In this document: positions 51,146 to 59,263 of the stretch, one piece after another
How positions within the stretch are numbered: position 1 is the stretch's first letter
Layout: the number at the start of each line of letters is the position of its first letter
Origin: Nitrososphaerota archaeon
GTDB lineage: Archaea > Thermoproteota > Nitrososphaeria > Nitrososphaerales > Nitrosopumilaceae
NCBI GenBank assembly: GCA_028866895.1
Contig: JAGWHF010000001.1
Coordinates: forward strand, 221,915-285,914
Direction of reading: 5' to 3'
Length of the DNA stretch: 64,000 bases
Notes under the pieces: generated by a model
Seen by the model: only the letters and a program-made list of their open reading frames with translations
Told to the model about the DNA's origin: nothing
The model's database searches: none
Made by a program: the position numbers and the translations under genes

Positions 51146-51994
51146 ATGGTTGTTGATATGACAGCATATTCAATGATGGGAAATATCGAGGCAAGGCCAG
51201 ACGACTACGAGGCGCTCGTTGAGAAGCTGAAGACAGAACTCTCAAAGTTCGGCCTTACGGCAAACCAGTCAAAGGTTTTCCTGTTTCTTGAAAAATCCGG
51301 CCCAAACACGGCAACGCAGGTGAGCAAGGCGCTGAAGATCCCAAGGACAGAGACCTATCATCTACTTTCCAACCTGCAGAACAGGGGAATAGTCCTTGCA
51401 TCATTCCAGCATCCGATCAAGTTTGCGGGCCTTCCACTCAACAAGGCCATTGCCGTGCTCATCAATGCGGAAAAAGAGAGGGTAAAGCAGCTTGAGAGCC
51501 AGGAGAAGAGCTTGGTGGAGCTGTGGAGCCTGATACCTGGATATGAAATAAAGCAGGACAGCGTCAAGGATGGCAAATTCCAGATGTTGCAGGGAATGAA
51601 CCAAATGAGCAGCAAGGTGGGTGACATGATAGAAAATGCAAAAAAATCAATCCAGATTCTTGCCTCGGAGAAGGACTTTATGAAATTTTATCATTCTGGA
51701 TTTCTGGAGAAGATTGAAGGTGCAAAGGCAGAGGCACAGCTCATCTCGTCCTCCTCGAAGGATACTCCGTACATCTTCAATGGGAAACTGAAGGACAAGG
51801 CAAAGAAGATGCCGCTGAGGATAAGGGAGGAACTCTGCTTTATCATAAAGGATGAAGATGAACTCCTGCTCTTCATGACAAGCCCCAGCAAGCCCGCGCA
51901 GGAGATATTTGCAATGTGGACCGACTCGGTCTCCATGGTGTACACCCTGAAGCTTTTGTTCAGCTACATCTGGTCAAACTCCCGGCATTTTTAG
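51146..51994 (+). CDS. TrmB-family transcription regulator (pilus locus)
   Basis: A 282-residue TrmB-like protein. Winged helix about residues 25-90 (LSKFGLTANQSKVFLFLEKSG, then PRTETYHLLSNLQNRGIV), coiled coil, and a PLD-like sensor region with LASEKDFMKFYHSGF. It is paralogous to the regulator at 33422 over the full length. Position downstream of pilus genes suggests control of the pilus or surface protein. Confidence 0.82.
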   Translation: MVVDMTAYSMMGNIEARPDDYEALVEKLKTELSKFGLTANQSKVFLFLEKSGPNTATQVSKALKIPRTETYHLLSNLQNRGIVLASFQHPIKFAGLPLNKAIAVLINAEKERVKQLESQEKSLVELWSLIPGYEIKQDSVKDGKFQMLQGMNQMSSKVGDMIENAKKSIQILASEKDFMKFYHSGFLEKIEGAKAEAQLISSSSKDTPYIFNGKLKDKAKKMPLRIREELCFIIKDEDELLLFMTSPSKPAQEIFAMWTDSVSMVYTLKLLFSYIWSNSRHF

Positions 51995-52062
51995 GCACCT
52001 TGCAGGCTGTCACATTGTCTTACGCGCATCTTATTTTATTTATCAAATTGGAATGAATAATC

Positions 52063-52704
52063 ATGTCGGGCCTAGATACACTCATGGCAAAGCCGTTTGA
52101 GAACGCGTTGAGAAACACGCTTGATGAAAAGATGGTGCTCAAGGTTGAGGGAAAGATACTTGAAAAATACGGAATTACGATATCTGAGGCGATAATGGAT
52201 TTTCAAAAACTAGACGGAGTGTTAAAGGAACTGCTTGGAGCAAAGACGGATTCTATTGAGAAGGAGGTGATCGGCAAGATTGTAATGCTGGAGCATGGAA
52301 GTGAGGGGGAACGCGGATGGATAACTATAGAGGATGCGGCCCTTGCAATGGTGATCCTGGAATCTGTGGGGGACAATGACAAGAAGAACATACTCAACTC
52401 GGTACTTGACAGGCCGCTCATAATCTCGGACATACTTGAAATGGTCCACATGTCTCAAACATCTGGATATAGGAAGGTGAACGCGCTTATCCAAGGAGGG
52501 ATGCTTATACCGCACGGATTTGTAGCTATGGATGATGGCAAGCGGGTCACGAGATACAGGTCGGTCTTTGAGAACATAATCATAATACTTGAGAAAAACA
52601 AGCTCATCATCAGGGTTCAGCCCGCAATGGAAGCCGTGGCAAGAAGCAGCGTCTTGCAGTCTGTGGGACATTGGTTCCGGTGCGGACCTATAAGCTGCAT
52701 TTAG
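52063..52704 (+). CDS. putative HTH regulator, 213 aa
   Basis: The N-terminal 65 residues (LEKYGITISEAIMDFQKLDGVLKELLG) resemble an output domain seen in many Nitrosopumilus-type regulators (called NitrOD5), though I cannot verify this. Residues about 105-185 look like a winged helix (ISDILEMVHMSQTSGYRKVNALIQGGMLIPHG). It precedes the PII-cyclase gene on the same strand by about 120 bases and could be functionally linked. Confidence 0.6.
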   Translation: MSGLDTLMAKPFENALRNTLDEKMVLKVEGKILEKYGITISEAIMDFQKLDGVLKELLGAKTDSIEKEVIGKIVMLEHGSEGERGWITIEDAALAMVILESVGDNDKKNILNSVLDRPLIISDILEMVHMSQTSGYRKVNALIQGGMLIPHGFVAMDDGKRVTRYRSVFENIIIILEKNKLIIRVQPAMEAVARSSVLQSVGHWFRCGPISCI

Positions 52705-52828
52705 GGCAAGACAAATCTGCGTCCTGCTGACGGCGATTGTGTCGCGAAAAACACGGGTGGGTGGCACACTCGATGGTGGGAAATACGCACTAACTTAAAT
52801 TTGGTATTTGCGGTATGTCGGTATAAAG

Positions 52829-54106
52829 ATGATACGCATAGAGGCAGAGATACCGCGAAACGACCTCATGGGTGTGAGCGACGCTCTTAGGATAATCGAT
52901 GTGTCCGTGAACATAACAAAGGTCAGGGGGAGGGGAAAAGGCGTAGGCTCGAAGGTTCATGCCGCCAAGGGGACGGAGATGTACAGGTCGGAATTTCAGG
53001 ACAAGTATGTCGTCCAGATCACAGTTCCGGACAACATTGAAAACGATGTCATCGAGGTGATAAAATCCAACTCAAAGACAGGCAAGATTACCATATTTCC
53101 GGTCTCAAGGGTAATAGACATAGGGTCAGGGGTTGAAAACGAGCAGGCTCTTGCCCTCAACGAATATGACAGCGTTATTCTCACGGCGGCAAAGAACCAG
53201 AATACCTCGTTTCCGTTTGGCTTTGCCACGGAAAAAATGAATGTAGTCCCACCTCAAATAGAAGGTGAGAAGGGATACTATGACGTGCTGGAAAAGAAAT
53301 TCGTGCCGCTAAATGTACTGGAATCTGTTATTTACCACGTAAAGCCAATTGAGAGGTTCCAGATACTTTCGCCCGATGATTCTGTGGTAATAGAGAGCAT
53401 GACACGTGTGAAGAGGAACTTCTCGCTATACAAGATGAAGATGTCAGACTCGTATTCACAGGCATTTCTCAAGTATGTGGCAAGCAGGTTTCTGAATCTC
53501 TGGCCTGAGCAGGAGATCAACGTGGCCATTCTTTACGTCGACATTGTTGGCTCTACCAAGCTTGCCACCCTGCTCAGCTCGGAGGAACTCTCGGGGCTTA
53601 TCAAGGTGTTCTCGGAGGAGATGTCTGTGATAGTATCAAAGCATGCAGGATTCGTGCTAAAGTACGCAGGTGATGCGGTAATTGCATTCTTCCCAGAGCT
53701 CAAGGAGTTTGGAAATATGGCGGAGAATGCAATAAGGTGCGCAAACTCGATGAACATGCTCATAAAGTACTCACTCAACCCAATTTTTGCAAGCTTGGGA
53801 CTTCCGACAATAAGCGTGAGGATAGGGATAGATGCAGGGAAGAACAGGATAGTTTTTCTTGGTTCGGAACCGGATCTTATTGGACACAGCATCACGATTG
53901 TATCCAAGATACTCCCGTTGGCACAGCCAAACCAGACTACCGTCGGAGATGCGGCATACCAGCTACTATCTCCAGAGTTTGCGGAGCAGTTTACGAGGAT
54001 AAACTCGGACGACAAGAGGTGGAACTATACGCATCCTACCACGGGAACAATATATCCGATTTACTTTTCAAGGCATCTAGTCCAAATATCTGACCTCAAG
54101 GCATAG
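52829..54106 (+). CDS. PII-like domain fused to class III nucleotide cyclase
   Basis: A 425-residue protein starting at the ATG at 52829 (AT-rich box about 27-35 bases upstream). Residues 1-105 follow GlnB: IEAEIPRNDLMGVSDALRI, KVRGRGKGVG leading into a T-loop with Tyr52 in GTEMYRS, then VVQITVPDNIENDVIEVI and TGKITIFPVSRVIDIGSG. The ATP-binding GDGK stretch of PII is shortened. Residues about 110-225 are a linker of unknown fold. The cyclase domain (about 228-415) has both metal Asp (238, 282), the base-specifying Lys278 in KYAGD and Asp349 in PDLIG, but Thr356 and Lys360 replace the usual transition-state Asn and Arg. So it is either a slow or altered cyclase, or a sensor. Confidence 0.8.
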   Translation: MIRIEAEIPRNDLMGVSDALRIIDVSVNITKVRGRGKGVGSKVHAAKGTEMYRSEFQDKYVVQITVPDNIENDVIEVIKSNSKTGKITIFPVSRVIDIGSGVENEQALALNEYDSVILTAAKNQNTSFPFGFATEKMNVVPPQIEGEKGYYDVLEKKFVPLNVLESVIYHVKPIERFQILSPDDSVVIESMTRVKRNFSLYKMKMSDSYSQAFLKYVASRFLNLWPEQEINVAILYVDIVGSTKLATLLSSEELSGLIKVFSEEMSVIVSKHAGFVLKYAGDAVIAFFPELKEFGNMAENAIRCANSMNMLIKYSLNPIFASLGLPTISVRIGIDAGKNRIVFLGSEPDLIGHSITIVSKILPLAQPNQTTVGDAAYQLLSPEFAEQFTRINSDDKRWNYTHPTTGTIYPIYFSRHLVQISDLKA

Positions 54107-54121
54107 TGTCCAGAACCAGGC

Positions 54122-54694
54122 TTATTTCTTTAGTCTCTTGTTTGCAAACCTTGCAAGGCCGAGCCTTCGCATCTCTTCTGACTCCTTCAGTACTGACCGG
54201 TGTTGGTCCGCCTTGTATTGCTTCAGCTTTTTCCGTAGTTCGGAAGACTCGTTTGCCAGGATCTTGACGGCGTAAAGGCCTGCATTTGCAGCCTTGTTGA
54301 CGCCCACTGTCACCACGGGCGATCCTGTGGGCATTTCTGAAATTGAAAGGAGGGAATCTAGTCCTCCAAATGCAGAAAATTTGAAACGGTCCGAGTTGCC
54401 CTTGTCATTGTAGACCATTATGGGCACTCCTATGACTGGGATTATGGTATGTGAGGCAACCATGCCTGGCAGATGGGCGGAACCGCCCGCGCCGGCGATT
54501 ATCACCTTGAACCCCTGGCTCTCCGCATGTCTTGCGTATTCCTCAAGGCGTGTGGGTGTCCTGTGTGCAGATACTATCTGGTCTTCGTGATTGACCCCGA
54601 ACTCGTCCAGAATCATCGCGGCGGAATGCATTACCTTGCTGTCCGAACTTGATCCCATTATGATTCCGACAAGCGGTTTTTTCGTGCTGGCCAT
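54122..54694 (-). CDS. purE: N5-carboxyaminoimidazole ribonucleotide mutase
   Basis: A 190-residue class I PurE. Diagnostic: GIIMGSSSDSKVM at the start, VSAHRTPTRLEEY and IAGAGGSAHLPGMVA, which form the CAIR site. It pairs with PurK, encoded at 56023, in the ATP-dependent route from AIR to CAIR. A TATA-like TTTATTAAAA lies 20-30 bases upstream on the minus strand. Confidence 0.95.
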   Translation of the reverse strand: MASTKKPLVGIIMGSSSDSKVMHSAAMILDEFGVNHEDQIVSAHRTPTRLEEYARHAESQGFKVIIAGAGGSAHLPGMVASHTIIPVIGVPIMVYNDKGNSDRFKFSAFGGLDSLLSISEMPTGSPVVTVGVNKAANAGLYAVKILANESSELRKKLKQYKADQHRSVLKESEEMRRLGLARFANKRLKK

Positions 54695-54888
54695 AGGTTT
54701 ACCCAGAAATGAATTTTAATAAAGGTTTAACGAGCAACAAAAAGGCTTCAGCGCAGCAGGCGTAGGATTGAGCTGCTTCACAAGGCAAATCATATAGGAG
54801 ATAAAGGTCTGGACTTGGCAGTCACAATAGACCGAAAGGCAAACACCGACTTTGAGACATGTTCTCCGGGGATTCTGTACTCGTATTC

Positions 54889-55224
54889 CTAGCCTGCAAT
54901 GGTTTGGTTTTCTTCAAGCTGCCTTGAATAGAGGTCCTTTCCTTTCTCGGAAAGGCTTACCAGCTCAAAGCCTTCGCCGTCGGTCTCTCTTTTAATCAGA
55001 TCCATGATCTCAAGCCAGTTCAGGTATAGTAGACAGTTTCCATAGCTTAATTTGCATTTCATGGCAATGTTGGTTCGCTTCATGCCGTTCTCGTAATACA
55101 TCAGGCACACAAGCCGCTTTACAATATCCCAGTCTATTCTCTTGAGTTCCTTTTTGGGCTGCCTCATGCGAGGCCTTGGGTCTCCACCATGATTGTCGTT
55201 ATTGTAAACAGTCTCCACTCTCAT
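54889..55224 (-). CDS. winged-helix regulator, 111 aa
   Basis: A short protein whose residues about 30-95 form a winged helix (IVKRLVCLMYYENGMKRTNIAMKCKLSYGNCLLYLNWLEIMDLIKRE). The N-terminal 25 residues are basic and likely flexible. Archaeal single-domain regulators of this size often control a neighbouring gene. The divergent upstream region leads to the membrane protein at 55453. Confidence 0.7.
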   Translation of the reverse strand: MRVETVYNNDNHGGDPRPRMRQPKKELKRIDWDIVKRLVCLMYYENGMKRTNIAMKCKLSYGNCLLYLNWLEIMDLIKRETDGEGFELVSLSEKGKDLYSRQLEENQTIAG

Positions 55225-55452
55225 GCTTTACAAACGCAATATCTGTGGATTTTTTGCTATAAATTGTAGAGTGTGTTTTTCTCGTAAATTACAGGCTGGG
55301 CTTTGGCGGACATTGTGGCATATGGATCCCGCACTGGAGACAGCTTGTACATGTACGGCCAATACCCTGCGATTCATCTATCGGTCTATCGAGAACAGGG
55401 TCAGGAAATTCAAACTTTTAAATTACATTGTGGCCGAGCTCTCTTATTATTG

Positions 55453-56016
55453 ATGCAAAACTCTCCTCTTGAAGTCAGGCGGGCATTTGGCGTGTTGTTT
55501 ATCGGCGTGGCCGTCTCAGTTGGTGTCGCCTCCTTATTAAGTGAGGTCGCTTTTGAGCGACAGGCACCGCTGTATGAGTACGCGGTAATTTGGATTGGAA
55601 GCTTTGCTGTTACTTTTGGCGTCATACTTGGCAAGTTCAGACACATGCTGAAGCTCATAAGGGGCAGGATGAAGAACAGCGTCTCATGGTCGCATCCCGT
55701 AAAGGCGGTAAACGGGCTGTGTTGGGCTGCCCCATTTGCAGCAATAGGGGTGTTTCCGCATCTCTACCAATACCTCATTCTGCTCGGGATAGGCCTCGGG
55801 AACACGTCGACGTACTTGTTCATGAGGAGGTTTAGCAGTCTTGCCAACAATGAGCAGATAATTGTCGGCGCCTTGGCGCTGGCGGCAATCCCCGTTGCGG
55901 TATTCGTGGATACCTCGTTTGTCTCAAGCCAGACTCTTGCAGTCATAGCTTCTAGAATGATGATAGCTGTCGCCTACGGGGCTGGGGGTGTCTACGCCCT
56001 CGTTGCAAGAAAGTAG
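55453..56016 (+). CDS. multi-span membrane protein, 187 aa
   Basis: I start at the ATG at 55453 (MQNSPLEVRRAFG) because the 50 residues of a longer TTG frame from 55303 look non-coding and an AT box (TTTTAAATTA, 55415-55424) sits 29-38 bases before it. Five hydrophobic segments. The family is not recognised. The gene ends seven bases before purK, convergently. Confidence 0.6.
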   Translation: MQNSPLEVRRAFGVLFIGVAVSVGVASLLSEVAFERQAPLYEYAVIWIGSFAVTFGVILGKFRHMLKLIRGRMKNSVSWSHPVKAVNGLCWAAPFAAIGVFPHLYQYLILLGIGLGNTSTYLFMRRFSSLANNEQIIVGALALAAIPVAVFVDTSFVSSQTLAVIASRMMIAVAYGAGGVYALVARK

Positions 56017-56022
56017 CGGGAT

Positions 56023-57174
56023 TCACGGCGACTCGAATTTAATGCGATTCCGCACATCTTCGGCCTTTCTCATGAGCTCTTCAATGTCCCTTGTATCATC
56101 GAGGTCTACAATATTGATGTGGCCAAGCTTCCTTTGCGGTTTCGCCTCATCCTTATTGTACATCTTGAGGTATACGCCTCTTTCTTGCTCCAATGCTATG
56201 GGCTTGTACTTTCCTACAAAGTCACTGGGGCCAAGAATGTTCCTCATGACCGCATGATGCCTGAGGTTTGTGCTTCCGAGTGGGAGTCCAAGGATTGCTC
56301 TGAGGTGCTGCTCAAACTGGGAGGTATCACTTGACTGGAGTGTGTGGTGGCCTGAATTGTGTACCCTGGGGGCAATCTCATTTATCATGACCCTGTCGTC
56401 GCGTGTGACAAACATCTCGATGCCAAAAACGCCCGCGCCGTGCAGTACCTCCATGGTCTTCCTTGCAATCTCATCCGCCTCCTTTGCAACGTGGGGTGGC
56501 ACCCTGGCAGGTGCAATTGTGATTTCTAGGATGTTCTCCCTGTGGATGTTCTCTACTACCGGGTACGTGGCTATCTGGCCAACAGTATTCCTTGCAGCAA
56601 TGACTGATACCTCCGACCTAAAGTCGACCCACTTTTCTATCATCATGGGCCTTCCTTCAAAGAGCTTGTAGGCATGTTCTATCATGGATTCTGAATTTAT
56701 CTTGAAATTGCCTCTGCCGTCATAGGCATCTCTCCTTGCCTTGAGGAGGACGGGATAACCGAGTGAGGGTATCTTTTTCTTCAGGTCTGCAAGCGATTCG
56801 ATGGCAAGGAAATCCGGCACGGGAATGCCGTTCTGCCTGAGAAATTCCTTCTGGGAATACTTGTCTTGGATAGTTCTAAGAGTTGCGGGCGAGGGGTTTA
56901 CTGAGACTGGAGCCTTGAGTGACTCGAGGACCTCGCTGTTTCCAGATTCTATCTCGTAGGTGATAATGTCTGACTGCATCGAAAGCTCTACGATGGAGTT
57001 TTTGTCCTTGAAATCGCCCACTATCTGCTCAGCGCCTGCCCTGGCTGCGGGGCAATCCCTTGTGGGATCTAGAACTATCACCTTGGAAATGTGATCTGGC
57101 ATGGCCTTTGCGGCCTCTGTGAGCATCATTCCAAGCTGTCCGCCTCCTATTATGCCGAGAATTTTCGCAGTCAT
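56023..57174 (-). CDS. purK: N5-carboxyaminoimidazole ribonucleotide synthetase
   Basis: A 383-residue ATP-grasp enzyme that carboxylates AIR with bicarbonate and ATP. Diagnostic: LGIIGGGQLGMMLTEAA at the start, PVLLKARRDAYDGRGNF in the ATP-grasp loop and NEIAPRVHNSGHHT near the end. Separated from purE by the regulator and membrane protein genes. An AT-rich promoter box lies around 57195-57208. Confidence 0.95.
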   Translation of the reverse strand: MTAKILGIIGGGQLGMMLTEAAKAMPDHISKVIVLDPTRDCPAARAGAEQIVGDFKDKNSIVELSMQSDIITYEIESGNSEVLESLKAPVSVNPSPATLRTIQDKYSQKEFLRQNGIPVPDFLAIESLADLKKKIPSLGYPVLLKARRDAYDGRGNFKINSESMIEHAYKLFEGRPMMIEKWVDFRSEVSVIAARNTVGQIATYPVVENIHRENILEITIAPARVPPHVAKEADEIARKTMEVLHGAGVFGIEMFVTRDDRVMINEIAPRVHNSGHHTLQSSDTSQFEQHLRAILGLPLGSTNLRHHAVMRNILGPSDFVGKYKPIALEQERGVYLKMYNKDEAKPQRKLGHINIVDLDDTRDIEELMRKAEDVRNRIKFESP

Positions 57175-57293
57175 TTAGATTCGTCTAGGATTCAAAAAAT
57201 AATTACCTTTTGGTTGGCGGGGATCGGGCATGATGAAATGTTGCTGGTTTGTTTGTTTAAAAATGACAACCTATCGGATATTAGAGAAGCAGT

Positions 57294-57722
57294 GTGTGGA
57301 AACACAGCATGCTTGACGTAGGCAGGGTTCCCAAGGGTTGTACTGCCATGGTAATTGATGACGACAAGGACACTGTAGGCCTCTTCTCGGAGTTTCTTGA
57401 AATCTGCAATGTGAGGGTAATCGGAAGGGCCTATGACGGGAGCCAGGGGGTAAGAATGTACCGGGACCTTTTTCCAGACATTGTGTTCTCAGACGTCATG
57501 ATGGCTGGCTATGACGGGTTTTATGTTCTAAAGAAGATACGGCAGATAAATCCATATGCAATTGTTGTGATAATTACGGGCGATGTGAGGCCTGAAACTA
57601 TAGAGGAACTGCAAAGGCTCAAGGCTGATGCCATAGTGTACAAACCCTTTGAGATGGGCCAGGTAGTGGAGACGGTAAACAAGCTCTTGGCCACCTCCCT
57701 GTGTCGGACCAAGACCGGCTGA
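57294..57722 (+). CDS. single-domain response regulator (CheY-like)
   Basis: A 142-residue receiver. The acidic pocket is VIDDDKD (about residues 20-26), the phospho-acceptor Asp is in PDIVFSDVMM (about 67), with Thr in VIITGD and Lys in VYKPF. There is no output domain. Start may be GTG at 57294 or ATG at 57309. It is encoded beside the archaellum operon (convergent with arlJ), so a CheY-type or other motility role is possible; no histidine kinase is in view. Confidence 0.85.
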   Translation: MWKHSMLDVGRVPKGCTAMVIDDDKDTVGLFSEFLEICNVRVIGRAYDGSQGVRMYRDLFPDIVFSDVMMAGYDGFYVLKKIRQINPYAIVVIITGDVRPETIEELQRLKADAIVYKPFEMGQVVETVNKLLATSLCRTKTG

Positions 57723-57757
57723 TGGGATCTTCCTTGCAGCATTATGATGCCGCCATT

Positions 57758-59263
57758 CTAGAGTAGGTGGGGAAATAAAACCAGATGGGCCGTCAGGCTG
57801 GACATGTCCAATATGTGCTTCTCCAGGAACTTTGACAATGCCAGCGAGGTTCCATACATTGCCACTCCTCCTATGGCAGAAAGCATCGCAATGTTGTACC
57901 AGACAGTCTTGAAGAGGCCTCCCTGCCCCACCTTTATTGCAAGGCCGTTGATGGCAGAGGTGACGATTATTACAAACGGCATCATCATTGTCATAAAGTG
58001 TGGGTCTATGGGGCTCAGCGTGATGGCGTTGTTTGAAATGTGGGTGCCCGTTACCATCTGGTTGAAGATATCTATCAGCTTGTTCATAAGTCCAAAAATC
58101 GACATGGTCAGTGCGTGAAGGACAAGCACGATGGTCTCAAACGTCCTAGAGGTCTGCCTCCTTTTTGCGCGAAGCTCGTTTAGTTTCAGTGATATCTCTG
58201 ATACCTTGGTTCCTACTTCGTTCATATTGGAGCCTTTCATCAACGCGTTTGCTATGATGGTGTTGCCGGATACTATGATGGAGGTGCCAGCCTCCTTTGA
58301 GAAGAGTTCGAATCCCACCTCTGGCCTGATCCTGTTCTTTACGCGGTTCTTGAAAGCGACTATCTGTTTTTGCAGTGGGCCAAAGTTGCTCCTCAGTACG
58401 GCGTCAAGGGTCTGCCCCATGGAGCCTACCATCATGTATATCTCGCCAAAATGCCTGATGAATGAGGGGTACCACTCGTCAAGTGCCTGCAGGTCTGCCT
58501 CTATTTTTTTTGCGTAATAGCCTGGAATGAAAAGGGGCGCTGTGGCAACCACTGCGACCAAGGTGAGAGGAACGGCGTTGGTGAAGGAAAGCAGGACGCC
58601 CACTGAAACTCCGACGCCTATTGCCATGTAGAGGAGCATCCTAAATTTCTGCATCCTGCCAAGGTCTCCCACAGAAATCCTGTCCCTCGGGAAGATCATG
58701 TACATTATTACAATGAATGAGCCCATGCTCACGACAACTCCTGTGAAGGACATCATGAAGACGGACTTTGAGTCGGAACTGCCCATCAGCATGGTCATGA
58801 TCGAGTTGCCGGATATCATAAAGACGGCAGTCGAGGAGATTGTGTAGAACATTTCAAGAAAGAGCTTCTGGGTCTCGAGATTACGCTCGTAGCTTATCGT
58901 AAAATTGTGGATGGTCGCAGCCATCTCGTCTGTAAAGAATACCTTGAGTTCGTCCCCCAGTCTGATTACCTGTGCGAGCTTCACAAGGAGCTGTTTCATA
59001 GGGTCTGTCTTGTCTGCAAACTTGACCGCTATCATCTCGCATGCACGTGCAAGGCCGTACCCCCAACCTACACCCAGCCGGAAGACATCCTTGAAGGTCT
59101 CGGAATACTTTCCGTAGCCTGAGAGCTGGGCGGTCTTTATCAGGTCGACAGAGCCTACCTCGCCCGTTGAGAGGGCATAAAGGAAGGCCATAAAGTAGAC
59201 AAACTCGTCGTCTGCTTTCTTGATGGATCCTATCTTGTCCTTCAGTGTGATTTTTTGTGTCAA
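57758..59263 (-). CDS. arlJ: archaellum membrane platform protein ArlJ (FlaJ)
   Basis: A 501-residue membrane protein with two F-like cytoplasmic domains and groups of membrane helices (about 145-190, 210-250 and 380-500). It is the membrane base on which ArlI turns and assembles the filament. The start overlaps the arlI stop by four bases. Last gene of the archaellum operon. Confidence 0.9.
   Translation of the reverse strand: MTQKITLKDKIGSIKKADDEFVYFMAFLYALSTGEVGSVDLIKTAQLSGYGKYSETFKDVFRLGVGWGYGLARACEMIAVKFADKTDPMKQLLVKLAQVIRLGDELKVFFTDEMAATIHNFTISYERNLETQKLFLEMFYTISSTAVFMISGNSIMTMLMGSSDSKSVFMMSFTGVVVSMGSFIVIMYMIFPRDRISVGDLGRMQKFRMLLYMAIGVGVSVGVLLSFTNAVPLTLVAVVATAPLFIPGYYAKKIEADLQALDEWYPSFIRHFGEIYMMVGSMGQTLDAVLRSNFGPLQKQIVAFKNRVKNRIRPEVGFELFSKEAGTSIIVSGNTIIANALMKGSNMNEVGTKVSEISLKLNELRAKRRQTSRTFETIVLVLHALTMSIFGLMNKLIDIFNQMVTGTHISNNAITLSPIDPHFMTMMMPFVIIVTSAINGLAIKVGQGGLFKTVWYNIAMLSAIGGVAMYGTSLALSKFLEKHILDMSSLTAHLVLFPHLL

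Noticed and set aside
54700..54735. Two GGTTTA direct repeats before purE, considered as a biotin-type site
   Set aside because: They are in the same direction, not inverted, and one covers the purE leader; not a BirA-like operator.
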